Positions 1 through 8,072 are shown, counted from the first letter of the stretch. The stretch: DNA of 55,864 nt from D2472 sp964444385 (GCA_964444385.1 CAYUHD010000003.1:1-55864), one strand, 5' to 3'. Notes: generated by a model from the letters alone, not told the origin. Made by a program: numbers and translations.

Positions 1-1
1 A

Positions 2-607
2 GAAGAAAGCTTTGTGCAAAAAAATTACAAACCTGTAAAAGAGTTTTGGATGATTGATCCAATTGATGGCACAAAAGAGTTTGTAAATAAATCCGATGAA
101 TTCACTACAAACATAGCACTTATTCAAAACGGTAAGCCAATTTTGGGGGTTGTAGGCGCCCCTGCCTTTAACCAAGTTTGGTCAGGGGTAGCCAAACAAT
201 CACATAAAAGGAAGAAGGCAAATAATAAAAAAAGAAAAATTTTAAGAATAGTTACCAGTAAAAGCCATAGAACAGTTATAGATACAGCTTTTTTAAACTT
301 CTTAGACAAGCATGGACAGAGGTTGAAGATTATCGCTAAGGGCAGTTCGCTAAAAATTTGCGCTTTAGCAGATGAAAAGGCAGATATTTACCCTAGATTT
401 GGCCCTACATCAGAGTGGGATATAGCTGCAGCTGATGCGGTGCTTCGTTCTAGGGGAGGAGGAATTTTTCAAATAGAAAACCAAAAACCTCTTGAATATG
501 GCAAAAAAAGCAGCATATTAAATCCTATGTTCATTGCATTAAGTGATTTGAACGAAAAAGGGACAATTTTGTCTCTAATAGGTGGTTTTAGTAAAAATTT
601 GCTATAA
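2..607 (+). CDS. cysQ: 3'(2'),5'-bisphosphate nucleotidase CysQ (5'-truncated by window edge)
   Basis: The frame is open to the left edge, so only the C-terminal about 200 residues are present; E. coli CysQ is about 246. The metal-binding motif DPIDGTKEF typical of the inositol-monophosphatase superfamily is seen near residue 20 of the fragment. The later GPTSEWDIAAADAVL block matches the CysQ version of the second metal/substrate motif. The known role is hydrolysis of 3'-phosphoadenosine 5'-phosphate to AMP during sulfate assimilation. The internal GTG at 14 is unlikely to be the real start because the frame continues upstream (EESFV) in a conserved part of the fold. It lies directly before rpoH on the same strand, 53 bp apart. 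Confidence 0.9.
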   Translation, partial: EESFVQKNYKPVKEFWMIDPIDGTKEFVNKSDEFTTNIALIQNGKPILGVVGAPAFNQVWSGVAKQSHKRKKANNKKRKILRIVTSKSHRTVIDTAFLNFLDKHGQRLKIIAKGSSLKICALADEKADIYPRFGPTSEWDIAAADAVLRSRGGGIFQIENQKPLEYGKKSSILNPMFIALSDLNEKGTILSLIGGFSKNLL

Positions 608-617
608 TTATCTGTTC

Positions 618-648
618 TTAATAACTATGAGTTATAATTAGTTATTAA
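618..648 (+). other. Perfect AT-rich inverted repeat (hairpin) in the rpoH leader
   Basis: TTAATAACTA (618-627) and TAGTTATTAA (639-648) are perfect 10-bp reverse complements around an 11-nt loop that contains TATAAT (633-638). The element ends 12 nt before the rpoH ATG and no Shine-Dalgarno is obvious after it. It could be a weak RNA hairpin in the rpoH 5' UTR (thermometer-like), a DNA operator around a -10 box, or a poor terminator for cysQ. There is no T-tract worth the name, which argues against the last. Confidence 0.5.
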
Positions 649-660
649 TAAAATATATAT

Positions 661-1521
661 ATGGGTACAGACTTACAAACAATTACGCTTTCTACTCCAG
701 GCAAGGACATAGAGTCCTATCTGTCCTGTGTGCACGCTATTCCTATCCTGACTGCAGAGCAAGAACAAGAATTAGCTCAAAAGTTATATAAAAATAACGA
801 TCTTGAAGCAGCTCGTCAGTTAGTACTTTCGCATTTAAGGTTTGTTGTGCATATTGCAAGATCTTATCAAGGTTATGGCTTGCCCCTCGCTGATATTATT
901 CAGGAAGGTAATGTTGGGTTGATGAAGGCTGTTGATCGATTTGATCCTAACAGGGGAGTTAAAGTTGTTTCTTTTGCTGTGCATTGGATCAAAGCAGAAA
1001 TTCATGAATACATTCTTAAGAATTGGAGAATGGTAAAAATCGCAACAACAAAAGCCCAAAGAAAATTATTTTTCAATCTTAGAAGCAAGAAAAAAACACT
1101 AGATTGGTTAACTCTAGAAGAGGCTGAGAAGATCGCAGAAGATCTGAACGTGGAAGTTAAAGATGTCTTGCATATGGAAAATCGACTTACATCTCATGAT
1201 TCCGCATTTGATGCGCCTGTTGGCAGCGATGATGAGGGTGATTTCCTCTCTCCATCTCAGTTTCTCGAAGACAAATCATCTAGTCCAGAAATTTTAGTTG
1301 AGGCACAAGAAGTTGCTGATCATAACGCGAAAGAGCTTTCTACGGCTTTATCTAGCCTAGATGAACGAAGTAAAGATATTATCGCAAGAAGATATCTTGC
1401 AGACGAAAAAGAAACACTTCACGATTTAGCTGATGAGTACAATGTTTCTGCAGAAAGAATTAGACAGATTGAAAATGGAGCATTGAAAAAGCTCAAAGCA
1501 GCCATGTCTAACGCAGCCTAA
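661..1521 (+). CDS. rpoH: RNA polymerase sigma-32 heat-shock factor RpoH
   Basis: This 286-residue sigma-70-family protein has region 1.2 (residues about 15-50), region 2 including the DIIQEGNVGLMKAVDRFDP core-binding segment (about 78-96), region 3 and a C-terminal region 4 helix-turn-helix (LHDLADEYNVSAERIRQIE). The RpoH box QRKLFFNLR at about residue 132, characteristic of sigma-32 and absent from RpoD, identifies it. It directs core polymerase to heat-shock promoters. Here it follows cysQ rather than the ftsYEX cluster found in E. coli. The stop codon is followed immediately by the in-frame coding sequence of trmB. The 10-bp inverted repeat 12 nt upstream may govern its translation or transcription. 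Confidence 0.97.
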   Translation: MGTDLQTITLSTPGKDIESYLSCVHAIPILTAEQEQELAQKLYKNNDLEAARQLVLSHLRFVVHIARSYQGYGLPLADIIQEGNVGLMKAVDRFDPNRGVKVVSFAVHWIKAEIHEYILKNWRMVKIATTKAQRKLFFNLRSKKKTLDWLTLEEAEKIAEDLNVEVKDVLHMENRLTSHDSAFDAPVGSDDEGDFLSPSQFLEDKSSSPEILVEAQEVADHNAKELSTALSSLDERSKDIIARRYLADEKETLHDLADEYNVSAERIRQIENGALKKLKAAMSNAA

Positions 1522-1527
1522 GAAGGG
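1521..1527 (+). promoter_or_regulatory. Shine-Dalgarno site that decides the trmB start
   Basis: AGAAGGG begins at the last base of the rpoH stop codon and lies 9 nt before an ATT codon at 1537. No ATG, GTG or TTG occurs in the trmB frame between the rpoH stop and the conserved N-terminal residues of TrmB. Confidence 0.6.
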
Positions 1528-1536
1528 CAATTTCCT

Positions 1537-2193
1537 ATTAATCAAGATAAACCCTACCTAACAAGTTTTGTAAAAAGGCTTGGTCGAATTACTGCATCGC
1601 AAAGAACCGCATTGGGGTCTCTTGAAGAACACTATCTTTCAGGTGCTGACAAGCTGTCTACATTAGCTCAGAACCATGAAAAAATTATTTTAGAAATAGG
1701 CTTTGGAAATGGAGAAAATACATCTTTTTTAGCATCTAAAAATCCCAACGCATTAATTATTGCATCGGAGGTTTATCTTTCAGGCATAGGAAGCCTTTTA
1801 AATAGCATCTCTCAAAATTCTTTTAATAACATAAAAATTTTTGATGATGATGTGCGTGAATTGCTTTTAAAAGTTCAGCATGAAATTTTTGATGAAGTTT
1901 ATATTATCTGTCCTGATCCCTGGCCTAAAGCTAGACATCATAAACGTAGATTGGTTAAACATGACTTTTTAAAACTCTTAGCTAAAGTTCTTAAGAAAGA
2001 TGCAATGGTATATATATCTACTGACTGGGAAAATTATGCAGAATCTATTCAAGAAGAAATTGGAAAAACCAAGAAAAGTTTTGAGTTTAAAAAGATATCC
2101 AATGAAGGCATGCCCATAACTCGCTTTCAACAACGGGCAATCAATGAGGGCAGAGCAATACATACCTTCTTATTAAAAGTTCTAAAAGAATAA
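1537..2193 (+). CDS. trmB: tRNA (guanine-N7-)-methyltransferase TrmB, probable ATT start
   Basis: The protein makes m7G46 in tRNA using S-adenosylmethionine. The SAM-binding motif ILEIGFGNGENT and the TrmB hallmark CPDPWPKARHHKRRLV are present, with ITRFQQRAINEGRAIH near the C-terminus. The first conventional start in the frame is TTG at 1612, but the frame upstream encodes YLTSFVKRLGRITASQRTAL, which matches the conserved TrmB N-terminus. The start must therefore be earlier, and the only plausible initiator is ATT 1537 with AGAAGGG 9 nt before it, giving 218 residues. It is in the same frame as rpoH, so readthrough of the rpoH TAA is a formal alternative. Its 3' end overlaps convergent hemW by 12 bp. 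Confidence 0.9.
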   Translation: MNQDKPYLTSFVKRLGRITASQRTALGSLEEHYLSGADKLSTLAQNHEKIILEIGFGNGENTSFLASKNPNALIIASEVYLSGIGSLLNSISQNSFNNIKIFDDDVRELLLKVQHEIFDEVYIICPDPWPKARHHKRRLVKHDFLKLLAKVLKKDAMVYISTDWENYAESIQEEIGKTKKSFEFKKISNEGMPITRFQQRAINEGRAIHTFLLKVLKE

Positions 2194-3279
2194 TTGAATA
2201 GTTTCGTTAAGAAATTGATATCCTTTTTGAGTTGTTCCAATTTTATCTTTAAGAAGCAAACCTTCAGCAACACCTTTCTTATATTTCTTTAAGAAGCTTG
2301 AGGGGAGCCTAATGCTTAAATCTTTTTGTTGAAGACCTTTCTTGATTCTTAACAGATTCATTGCAAGATCGAGATCTAAGTCATTATTTGAAATAATTTT
2401 TAAGTCAGTCGTATTTTGCTTTTTTATGTATGTTTCTAAGGGCTTAATTTTTCTGTATCTAACAATTTCTTTTCCATTCGAAATTTTGCTATGTGACCCA
2501 GGCCCCACTCCTAAAAAATCACCAAATTGCCAATAATTTAAATTATGCTGACTTTCGTACCCCGGTTTAGACCAAGAAGAAATTTCATATTGTTGAAAAC
2601 CATTTTTTTCTAAAAGTTCTTTTGAAATAGCCTCCATTTTTTCAATTTCTTCTTCTTCTGGAAGAAAAAGTTCTTTTTTATAAAAAATGGTATTTGTTTC
2701 AATCGTTAATTGGTACAAAGATAAATGATTGACGTTTGATATAACGAATCTTTCTATGTTTGCAGCAAAAGAATCGGGCGTTTGATTTTCAATGCCATAC
2801 ATCAGATCAATTGTTGCATTGGTTCCTTTAAGAAGCTGACTGGCCTTAAGTGCAGAATCGTGATTATGATTTCGCCCTAAGGCTTCCAACTCTTGATCAT
2901 TATAACTTTGAATGCCTAAGGATATGCGATTGATTCCAGCTATCAATAATTCGTCTATTTTTTTTGCCGAAACATCATTTGGATTCATCTCCAAAGTTAT
3001 CTCAGTTTCTGAACTTGATAATTTATCTTTGATAGAATCCAAGATATATTTTATTGATTCAGATGAGGCAAGCGATGGGGTTCCGCCTCCAAAGTAGACG
3101 GTTCTAAACTTTCTATCAGCTATTAAATGATTAGATTGATCGATGTCTTTAATTATTGCTTCGGCCAACCTTTTATCATTGCCATTTACCGGATCAGTGG
3201 TAATAGAAAAATCACAATAAGGACACTTTGTTTCGCACCAGGGCAGGTGAACATAAAGGCTAAGGGGTATTTTATTCAG
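2182..3279 (-). CDS. hemW: Radical-SAM haem-associated protein HemW, probable CTG start
   Basis: The sequence matches HemW, formerly annotated as oxygen-independent coproporphyrinogen oxidase and now regarded as a haem chaperone-like radical SAM protein. FGGGTPSL, GINRISLGIQSYND and NYWQFGDFLGVGPGSHS are family blocks. A TTG start at 3168 would remove the iron-sulfur motif, yet the upstream frame reads PLSLYVHLPWCETKCPYC, giving the CxxxCxxC cluster ligands (C15, C19, C22). A stop lies just upstream, and the only credible initiator is CTG 3279 with GAAGGG 7 nt before it. This gives 365 residues and an 8-bp overlap (CTGAATAA) with the rdgB stop. It is the last gene of the efp-to-hemW run. Confidence 0.9.
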   Translation of the reverse strand: MNKIPLSLYVHLPWCETKCPYCDFSITTDPVNGNDKRLAEAIIKDIDQSNHLIADRKFRTVYFGGGTPSLASSESIKYILDSIKDKLSSSETEITLEMNPNDVSAKKIDELLIAGINRISLGIQSYNDQELEALGRNHNHDSALKASQLLKGTNATIDLMYGIENQTPDSFAANIERFVISNVNHLSLYQLTIETNTIFYKKELFLPEEEEIEKMEAISKELLEKNGFQQYEISSWSKPGYESQHNLNYWQFGDFLGVGPGSHSKISNGKEIVRYRKIKPLETYIKKQNTTDLKIISNNDLDLDLAMNLLRIKKGLQQKDLSIRLPSSFLKKYKKGVAEGLLLKDKIGTTQKGYQFLNETIQLFF

Positions 3280-3877
3280 AAGAAAACCCTTCGATCTTTC
3301 TTTTTAAAATTTCAATGGCTTTCCCTCTGTGGCTAATTAGGGCTTTTTCATCTGCATTCATTTCTCCTAAAGATAGATTACTACCTTTTGGATAAAACAT
3401 AGGATCATAACCAAAGCCATTGGCACCCCTGATTATTGTTTTTACAGAACCCTCTAAAAGTCCAGTTGCAATCAGAGGGAATGGATCTGCAGAAACTTGT
3501 ATCAGCACCAGCACGCATACAAAGTATGCTTTGGTCTCAGTTGAATTTAATCTTTCCAATTCTTTTTTAAGGAATTGCCTATTTTCTTCATCGGTCGCGT
3601 TTTTATGCGCATATCTCGCAGACTGCAATCCTGGTAAATTATTTAAGACAGGAACAATTAAGCCTGAATCATCTCCGATGGCAGCCAAACCAGAAGCCTT
3701 ATTTGCTATTCGAGCTTTTTGAAGACTATTTTCAAAAAAAGTTCCTCCAACCTCTTCTTCCGGAATTATGTCTAAAGAAGTTTGAGAAATTATTTCAAAG
3801 TTAGGTAGCAGTAAACCAAATTCTTTCAGTTTGCCCGGGTTATTAGTTGCAACAACAAGAGTTGATTTATTAGCCAA
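3272..3877 (-). CDS. rdgB: dITP/XTP pyrophosphatase RdgB (HAM1 family)
   Basis: The ATNNPGKLKEF motif at the N-terminus, the GGTFFENSLQKA and GDDSGL blocks and the C-terminal SLGEMNADEKALISHRGKA are the conserved Ham1/RdgB signature. The enzyme hydrolyses non-canonical purine triphosphates (dITP, XTP) to monophosphates, keeping them out of DNA. The frame runs up to a TTG at 3901 deep inside metW. I prefer the TTG at 3877, which overlaps the metW stop as TTGGCTAA, has a GAGG 12 nt upstream and gives about 201 residues, near the family length. It sits between metW and hemW, an arrangement common in gammaproteobacteria. Confidence 0.94.
   Translation of the reverse strand: MANKSTLVVATNNPGKLKEFGLLLPNFEIISQTSLDIIPEEEVGGTFFENSLQKARIANKASGLAAIGDDSGLIVPVLNNLPGLQSARYAHKNATDEENRQFLKKELERLNSTETKAYFVCVLVLIQVSADPFPLIATGLLEGSVKTIIRGANGFGYDPMFYPKGSNLSLGEMNADEKALISHRGKAIEILKRKIEGFSSE
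3287..3292 (-). promoter_or_regulatory. Shine-Dalgarno site that decides the hemW start
   Basis: GAAGGG on the minus strand lies inside the rdgB 3' end, 7 nt before the CTG at 3279-3277. There is no ATG, GTG or TTG between the upstream in-frame TAA and the iron-sulfur motif of HemW. Confidence 0.55.
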
Positions 3878-4457
3878 TGAGATAGACTGCCTCAGCAGCA
3901 AATAGGTTTGGGAAAGCGTTAGCTAGCCACGAAGATTTACCTCGACTATTTAAATACACTCTCTTTTTAATGTTAAAAGATTCTTCTCGGCATAATTCTT
4001 CAAAATCTGCAATTGTACAAAGATGAAGGTTCTTTGTTTCATACCATTTGGCTGGTAGTTGAGCTGAGGAGGGCATTTTACCTTTTAATAATCCTACTCT
4101 TAGTTCCCAGTTTCCAAAATTAGGTAGTGTTATCACGCACTCATTTGCAACTTTTAAAATGTTTGTCATCGCATCTCTAGGTCTTCTTAAGCACTGAATA
4201 GAACTGGCCATAATTGCAACATCAAAACCCATGTCTCTATAGTTCTGAATACCAGCATCAATGTCTTGTTGAATGACTGGGACTCGATTAATGATGCAGG
4301 CATTAATTTTATTGGGATCGTTTTCTACTCCATAACCGGTAACAGATTTACTCTTAGCCAGCATCTTGAGAAGAGTTCCATCCCCACAACCAAAATCCAC
4401 AACCTTAGACTGACTAGGAATCCAATCTATAACAATTGATTGAAGTTTATTATTCAT
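3870..4457 (-). CDS. metW: Methionine biosynthesis protein MetW
   Basis: This 195-residue class I methyltransferase-like protein has the motif VVDFGCGDGTLL near residue 20 and the MetW-typical VITLPNFGNWELRVGLLKGKMP segment. MetW partners MetX in homoserine acylation in many proteobacteria; the exact activity is not settled by sequence. It starts with an ATG that overlaps the metX stop (ATGAATAA), so the two are probably translationally coupled. Confidence 0.93.
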   Translation of the reverse strand: MNNKLQSIVIDWIPSQSKVVDFGCGDGTLLKMLAKSKSVTGYGVENDPNKINACIINRVPVIQQDIDAGIQNYRDMGFDVAIMASSIQCLRRPRDAMTNILKVANECVITLPNFGNWELRVGLLKGKMPSSAQLPAKWYETKNLHLCTIADFEELCREESFNIKKRVYLNSRGKSSWLANAFPNLFAAEAVYLIG

Positions 4458-5547
4458 TGGAATTTAAAAAATTTTTAAGTGCAGCAGAATACTGATTAGA
4501 ATAAAAGAGAAAACTATCATGACCATAGTCTCCATCAAGTTCGATGTAGGTGCTATCGATTCCAGCCTTGATAGCAGACATTTGCATGTCCAATCCATAC
4601 TCTTTTGGAAAAAGCCAATCTGAATCAAAAGACGCAATAAGTAATTTTGCTTGAGTGCTCTTAAGACATTCCACTAAATCGTGGTTAAAATCTTTTGCTG
4701 GATCAAAACCGTCCATGGCTTTAGTCATTAAGATATAGCTATTGGCATCAAAAGTTTTAGCAAACTGCTCTCCTTTATATTGGAGGTAATTTTCTACTTC
4801 ATAGTTTATATCCGCATCCATTTTGGTTTTCGGATCTTGTAGCCTTCTTCCAAACCTTTTGCTCATATTAGATTCTGATAAATAAGTAATATGTCCGAGC
4901 ATCCTTGCGGCTTTTAATCCTTTGCTAGGCGACACACCTTTTGACAAATAATCGCCATTATGAAAGTTCTCATCTTTTTTGATCATCTCTCTAGCAACTT
5001 CGTTTAATGCAATATTTTGAGTACTTATTTTTGAAGAGGCCGCGATAATTGCAGCTTTATTAATTTTTTTAGGATATGAAATAGCCCATTGAAGAGCCTG
5101 CATTCCACCCAAGCTTCCCCCAGCAACCATTTCCCAACACTTAATTCCAAGATGATCAGCTAGCAATTTTTGAGTTTCTACCCAGTCACTAACTGAAATC
5201 TCGGGAAAAGTCGCTCCGAAAGGTTGCCCTGATTCGGGAGAAATAGAATTAGGTCCTGAAGAGCCATGGCAGCCACCGATGTTGTTAATAGAAACAACAA
5301 AATAATTCTTTGTATCAATTGTTTTGCCGTCTCCGATCAATTCATCCCACCAACCAGGTTTTTCTTCTTCTTTAATTCCAGCCGCATGATGACTACCAGA
5401 AAAGGCGTGACATACTAAAACAGCATTAGTTTTTTCTTGGTTAAGTTCTCCATAGGTTTCGGTCATTAATTCAAACCCAGATAAGGACTTGCCTGATTGG
5501 AGAGCCAAAGAATCCTTAAAAGTAATTTTTTTAGATACTACTTTCAT
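4450..5547 (-). CDS. metX: Homoserine O-acyltransferase MetX
   Basis: This 365-residue alpha/beta-hydrolase-fold enzyme catalyses the first committed step of methionine synthesis by acylating homoserine. The nucleophile elbow GGSLGGMQ (Ser about 145), the NNIGGCHGSSGP oxyanion region, a late FDSDWLFP aspartate and GHDSFLF histidine complete the triad. Pairing with metW suggests the succinyl-CoA-using form known from pseudomonads, but acetyl versus succinyl specificity cannot be read reliably here. Its start overlaps the yggT stop by 4 bp. Confidence 0.94.
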   Translation of the reverse strand: MKVVSKKITFKDSLALQSGKSLSGFELMTETYGELNQEKTNAVLVCHAFSGSHHAAGIKEEEKPGWWDELIGDGKTIDTKNYFVVSINNIGGCHGSSGPNSISPESGQPFGATFPEISVSDWVETQKLLADHLGIKCWEMVAGGSLGGMQALQWAISYPKKINKAAIIAASSKISTQNIALNEVAREMIKKDENFHNGDYLSKGVSPSKGLKAARMLGHITYLSESNMSKRFGRRLQDPKTKMDADINYEVENYLQYKGEQFAKTFDANSYILMTKAMDGFDPAKDFNHDLVECLKSTQAKLLIASFDSDWLFPKEYGLDMQMSAIKAGIDSTYIELDGDYGHDSFLFYSNQYSAALKNFLNSNE

Positions 5548-6059
5548 AGCAAAGCTCGGATAACCTGAACAAAAGAGGTATTAATTAGATTTAGAACAAC
5601 TAGGCCTATTATCGGAGTGAAATCAAGACCTCCCATTGGCGGCAAAAATTTTCTTATGGGATCTAAAATACCCGAAGAAATCTCTTCAATGATTTGTAAT
5701 AAGGGATGATTCCCTCCCGGAGCAACCCAGCTTAATACAACAGACCCTATAAGACTGTAGAATAAAATTCTAAACCCAGAATTTATAACATCAATTGTAG
5801 AGATATAGAACAATGTTAGAGGTTCGTATCCAGAAGAGTATGCTAGGTAAAACGAGCTAAACTTAAATACTAAAGCTAAACTGATCGCAGCAAAAAGCGG
5901 CGGCATGAAGAAGAAAATATTTTTCGAAATCGGCTCTAGGTAAGCAGCAAATATTTTTACTATTGGATTAAAGTAATTAATTCTAAATAGCCTGAATATT
6001 GATAGAAGGACGAAAGCATAACTTGCAAAGCTCAAAATTATTGCTACTACGCTAATCAT
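5544..6059 (-). CDS. yggT: YggT family integral membrane protein
   Basis: This 171-residue protein has at least four hydrophobic segments arranged as two YggT repeats. The second repeat carries SWVAPGGNHPLLQIIEEISSGILDPIRKFLPPMGGLDFTP in pieces typical of the family. The function is not firmly known; related proteins have been tied to osmotic tolerance and, in other lineages, to envelope or thylakoid organisation. It is coupled by ATGA overlaps to proC upstream and metX downstream. Confidence 0.9.
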   Translation of the reverse strand: MISVVAIILSFASYAFVLLSIFRLFRINYFNPIVKIFAAYLEPISKNIFFFMPPLFAAISLALVFKFSSFYLAYSSGYEPLTLFYISTIDVINSGFRILFYSLIGSVVLSWVAPGGNHPLLQIIEEISSGILDPIRKFLPPMGGLDFTPIIGLVVLNLINTSFVQVIRALL

Positions 6060-6862
6060 ATTTTCTCAAGTATCTGTTTTTGTTCATTGCTAATCTCAAT
6101 TGACCTATTTGCAGCCGCGCGAAAAGCATCTTTAAAAATTTTATCAAGGTTATTTTGCTCAAGAGATTCTATGCCTGCCTGAGTTGTACCCCCAGGGGAT
6201 TTTATCTTATTTATCAAGCTTTCAAAATCTGGCTCTTGGGCGAATGAGTCTCCAAGGCTGCTAACAAAATCTTTAAATATTTCTTTGGAAGCTACTTCGA
6301 TATTTAATGGTATTTTTTCTAGTTCACCAAGATAAATATTTAGGACTAGGAATAGAAAAGCTTGGCCGCTTCCAATAATACTGGTGAACTCATGCATTTC
6401 ATCTTCACTTTTAAGTGCTAAAACATGCCCAATTTTTTTAAATAGATTATTAGCAATTTTGAACGCTTTAGATTCTTGATCCAGAGCATATATAGCAGTT
6501 AGTCCTTTGCCAAAAGCACATGCGGTATTTGGCATTGAGCGAATAACAGAGCTAGGTTTTGAGTACTTATCCAAAGTTATCCCAGCAACAACACTTAAAA
6601 TTATTGATTGGGGAGCAATTTTAAAAATATCTTTTTCTACGCTCAAAGCATCTTTTGGTTTAACTGCTAGCAGAATTAGATCAAAGTTCTCAGAGGCCAA
6701 ATCTTCTAACTTAAGTATTCTTAAATTTTTTTCTTGAAGCAACTCAACTTTTTGTTTATTTCTTTCAATGCAGGCAATGCTATTAGCTGAAATACCACCT
6801 TTTAATAATCCATCAATGATCGCTTGAGCGATATTGCCACATCCAAGGAAACAAATATTCAT
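6056..6862 (-). CDS. proC: Pyrroline-5-carboxylate reductase ProC
   Basis: This NAD(P)H-dependent enzyme completes proline synthesis. The N-terminal Rossmann motif ICFLGCGNIAQAIIDGLL, the central VIRSMPNTAC block and the C-terminal SPGGTTQAGIESLE signature are all present in 268 residues, the usual length. The start ATG overlaps the yggS stop (ATGA), as does its stop with yggT. Confidence 0.96.
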   Translation of the reverse strand: MNICFLGCGNIAQAIIDGLLKGGISANSIACIERNKQKVELLQEKNLRILKLEDLASENFDLILLAVKPKDALSVEKDIFKIAPQSIILSVVAGITLDKYSKPSSVIRSMPNTACAFGKGLTAIYALDQESKAFKIANNLFKKIGHVLALKSEDEMHEFTSIIGSGQAFLFLVLNIYLGELEKIPLNIEVASKEIFKDFVSSLGDSFAQEPDFESLINKIKSPGGTTQAGIESLEQNNLDKIFKDAFRAAANRSIEISNEQKQILEKI

Positions 6863-7545
6863 GATCTTTTGCCCAGCAAACTCTCTCCAATTCTTATAAT
6901 TGTTGAGCCAGCAATGATAGATTCTTCATAATCGCCCGAGGTTCCCAGTGAAAAGTTTTTGCAGCTCGGAATTTCAGAAATTAATGATTTTTTAAGATAC
7001 ATAATATTTTTCATAGTATTCATTTTAGCTGTTTTAGAAGCATTAATCTTAGGCATAAACATTAACCCTTCTAGGATCAAGTTTGGATAATATGTATCAA
7101 GGTTCTTTGCAAAATCAATTACATCCTCGGGATGTATGCCTGATTTAGATTCTTCTTGGTCAATATTTACCTGAATTAATGAATGAATCTTTTTCCCTTC
7201 AGTATCTAATGCTGTATTAAGTTTTTTTGCAATTTTCTCTCTATCTATTGAATGAATCCAATCAGCATGCTTAGCAATCAGACTCACTTTATTCGATTGG
7301 ATTGGACCAATAAAATGCCAAATAATATTGTCAGGGCATGCTGAAGATTTTTCAGCCAGTTCTTGAGCATAATTCTCACCAAAGTTTGTTATCCCAAGAG
7401 CATATGCGTCTTTTATGACCTCAATAGATTGCAGTTTGGAAACAGCAACTAGCTTTACATCATCTCGAGATCGTTGAGCTTGAAGACAAGCCGCTTGAAT
7501 CTTGTCAGAAATATTCATAAATCTATCTGTTATGCTTTCGTGCAT
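6859..7545 (-). CDS. yggS: PLP homeostasis protein YggS (PLPBP/PROSC family)
   Basis: This 228-residue single-domain protein resembles the alanine racemase barrel. KLVAVSKLQS holds the PLP lysine (about K37), followed by FGENYAQE, WHFIGPIQSNK, HSIDRE and the C-terminal SLGTSGDYEESI phosphate-binding region. The family binds PLP and buffers it rather than catalysing a known reaction. The gene begins inside the 3' end of the SPOR gene (16-bp overlap). An internal ATG at residue 10 is a possible alternative start. Confidence 0.95.
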   Translation of the reverse strand: MHESITDRFMNISDKIQAACLQAQRSRDDVKLVAVSKLQSIEVIKDAYALGITNFGENYAQELAEKSSACPDNIIWHFIGPIQSNKVSLIAKHADWIHSIDREKIAKKLNTALDTEGKKIHSLIQVNIDQEESKSGIHPEDVIDFAKNLDTYYPNLILEGLMFMPKINASKTAKMNTMKNIMYLKKSLISEIPSCKNFSLGTSGDYEESIIAGSTIIRIGESLLGKRS

Positions 7546-8066
7546 TTTTTATAGATTAATGGTTGTCTATTATTCTTCATGAGCAGCTCTCTAGCATTAT
7601 TTACTTCAGATTTATTTAGATATGGACCCGACATAACTCTAAATAATGGCTTATCTGGCTGACTCGAGCTAAATGTTTTTTCTACGTAAGATTTTAACCC
7701 CAGAGACAGCAAAGAGCTGAGTTGCTCCTGCGCATATATTCTCTTTCCATATGATTCGATTTGGATGAGATACTCACAATCTTCCTCAATAACTATTCCC
7801 TCAAGTTCAATTAGCACTGTATCGTTTTCTAACTCCACCGGGTATAGAAATTCTACTTTAGGGTTATTTACATTACCCCTTATATTTACCACATTGGTTT
7901 GAAATATTATGTTTGAGGCAAATAAAACCAAGGCACTCATACCAGCAATGATAAATAAGTGTTTTAATTTCAATGGTTGGTTGAGCTCTCTTTTTGCCCG
8001 TAAAGACGTTTTAACTCTTTTTGTCTTTGATTTATTTATAGGGTGTCTTTTTGCAAAATCTTTCAC
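7530..8066 (-). CDS. SPOR-domain membrane protein (FtsN-like)
   Basis: The 178-residue product starts at GTG. It has a basic cytoplasmic tail (residues 1-33), one transmembrane helix (about 35-52), a short periplasmic linker and a C-terminal SPOR-like domain (about 100-175) with the pattern YLIQIESYGKRIYAQEQ and a final VMSGPYLNKSEVNNARELL. SPOR domains bind denuded septal glycan, and this layout is that of a small FtsN-like division protein. The position next to argS is the same as for SPOR/FtsN genes in many gammaproteobacteria. It is much shorter than E. coli FtsN (319), so functional equivalence is an inference. Confidence 0.8.
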   Translation of the reverse strand: MKDFAKRHPINKSKTKRVKTSLRAKRELNQPLKLKHLFIIAGMSALVLFASNIIFQTNVVNIRGNVNNPKVEFLYPVELENDTVLIELEGIVIEEDCEYLIQIESYGKRIYAQEQLSSLLSLGLKSYVEKTFSSSQPDKPLFRVMSGPYLNKSEVNNARELLMKNNRQPLIYKKCTKA

Positions 8067-8072
8067 AATTAA

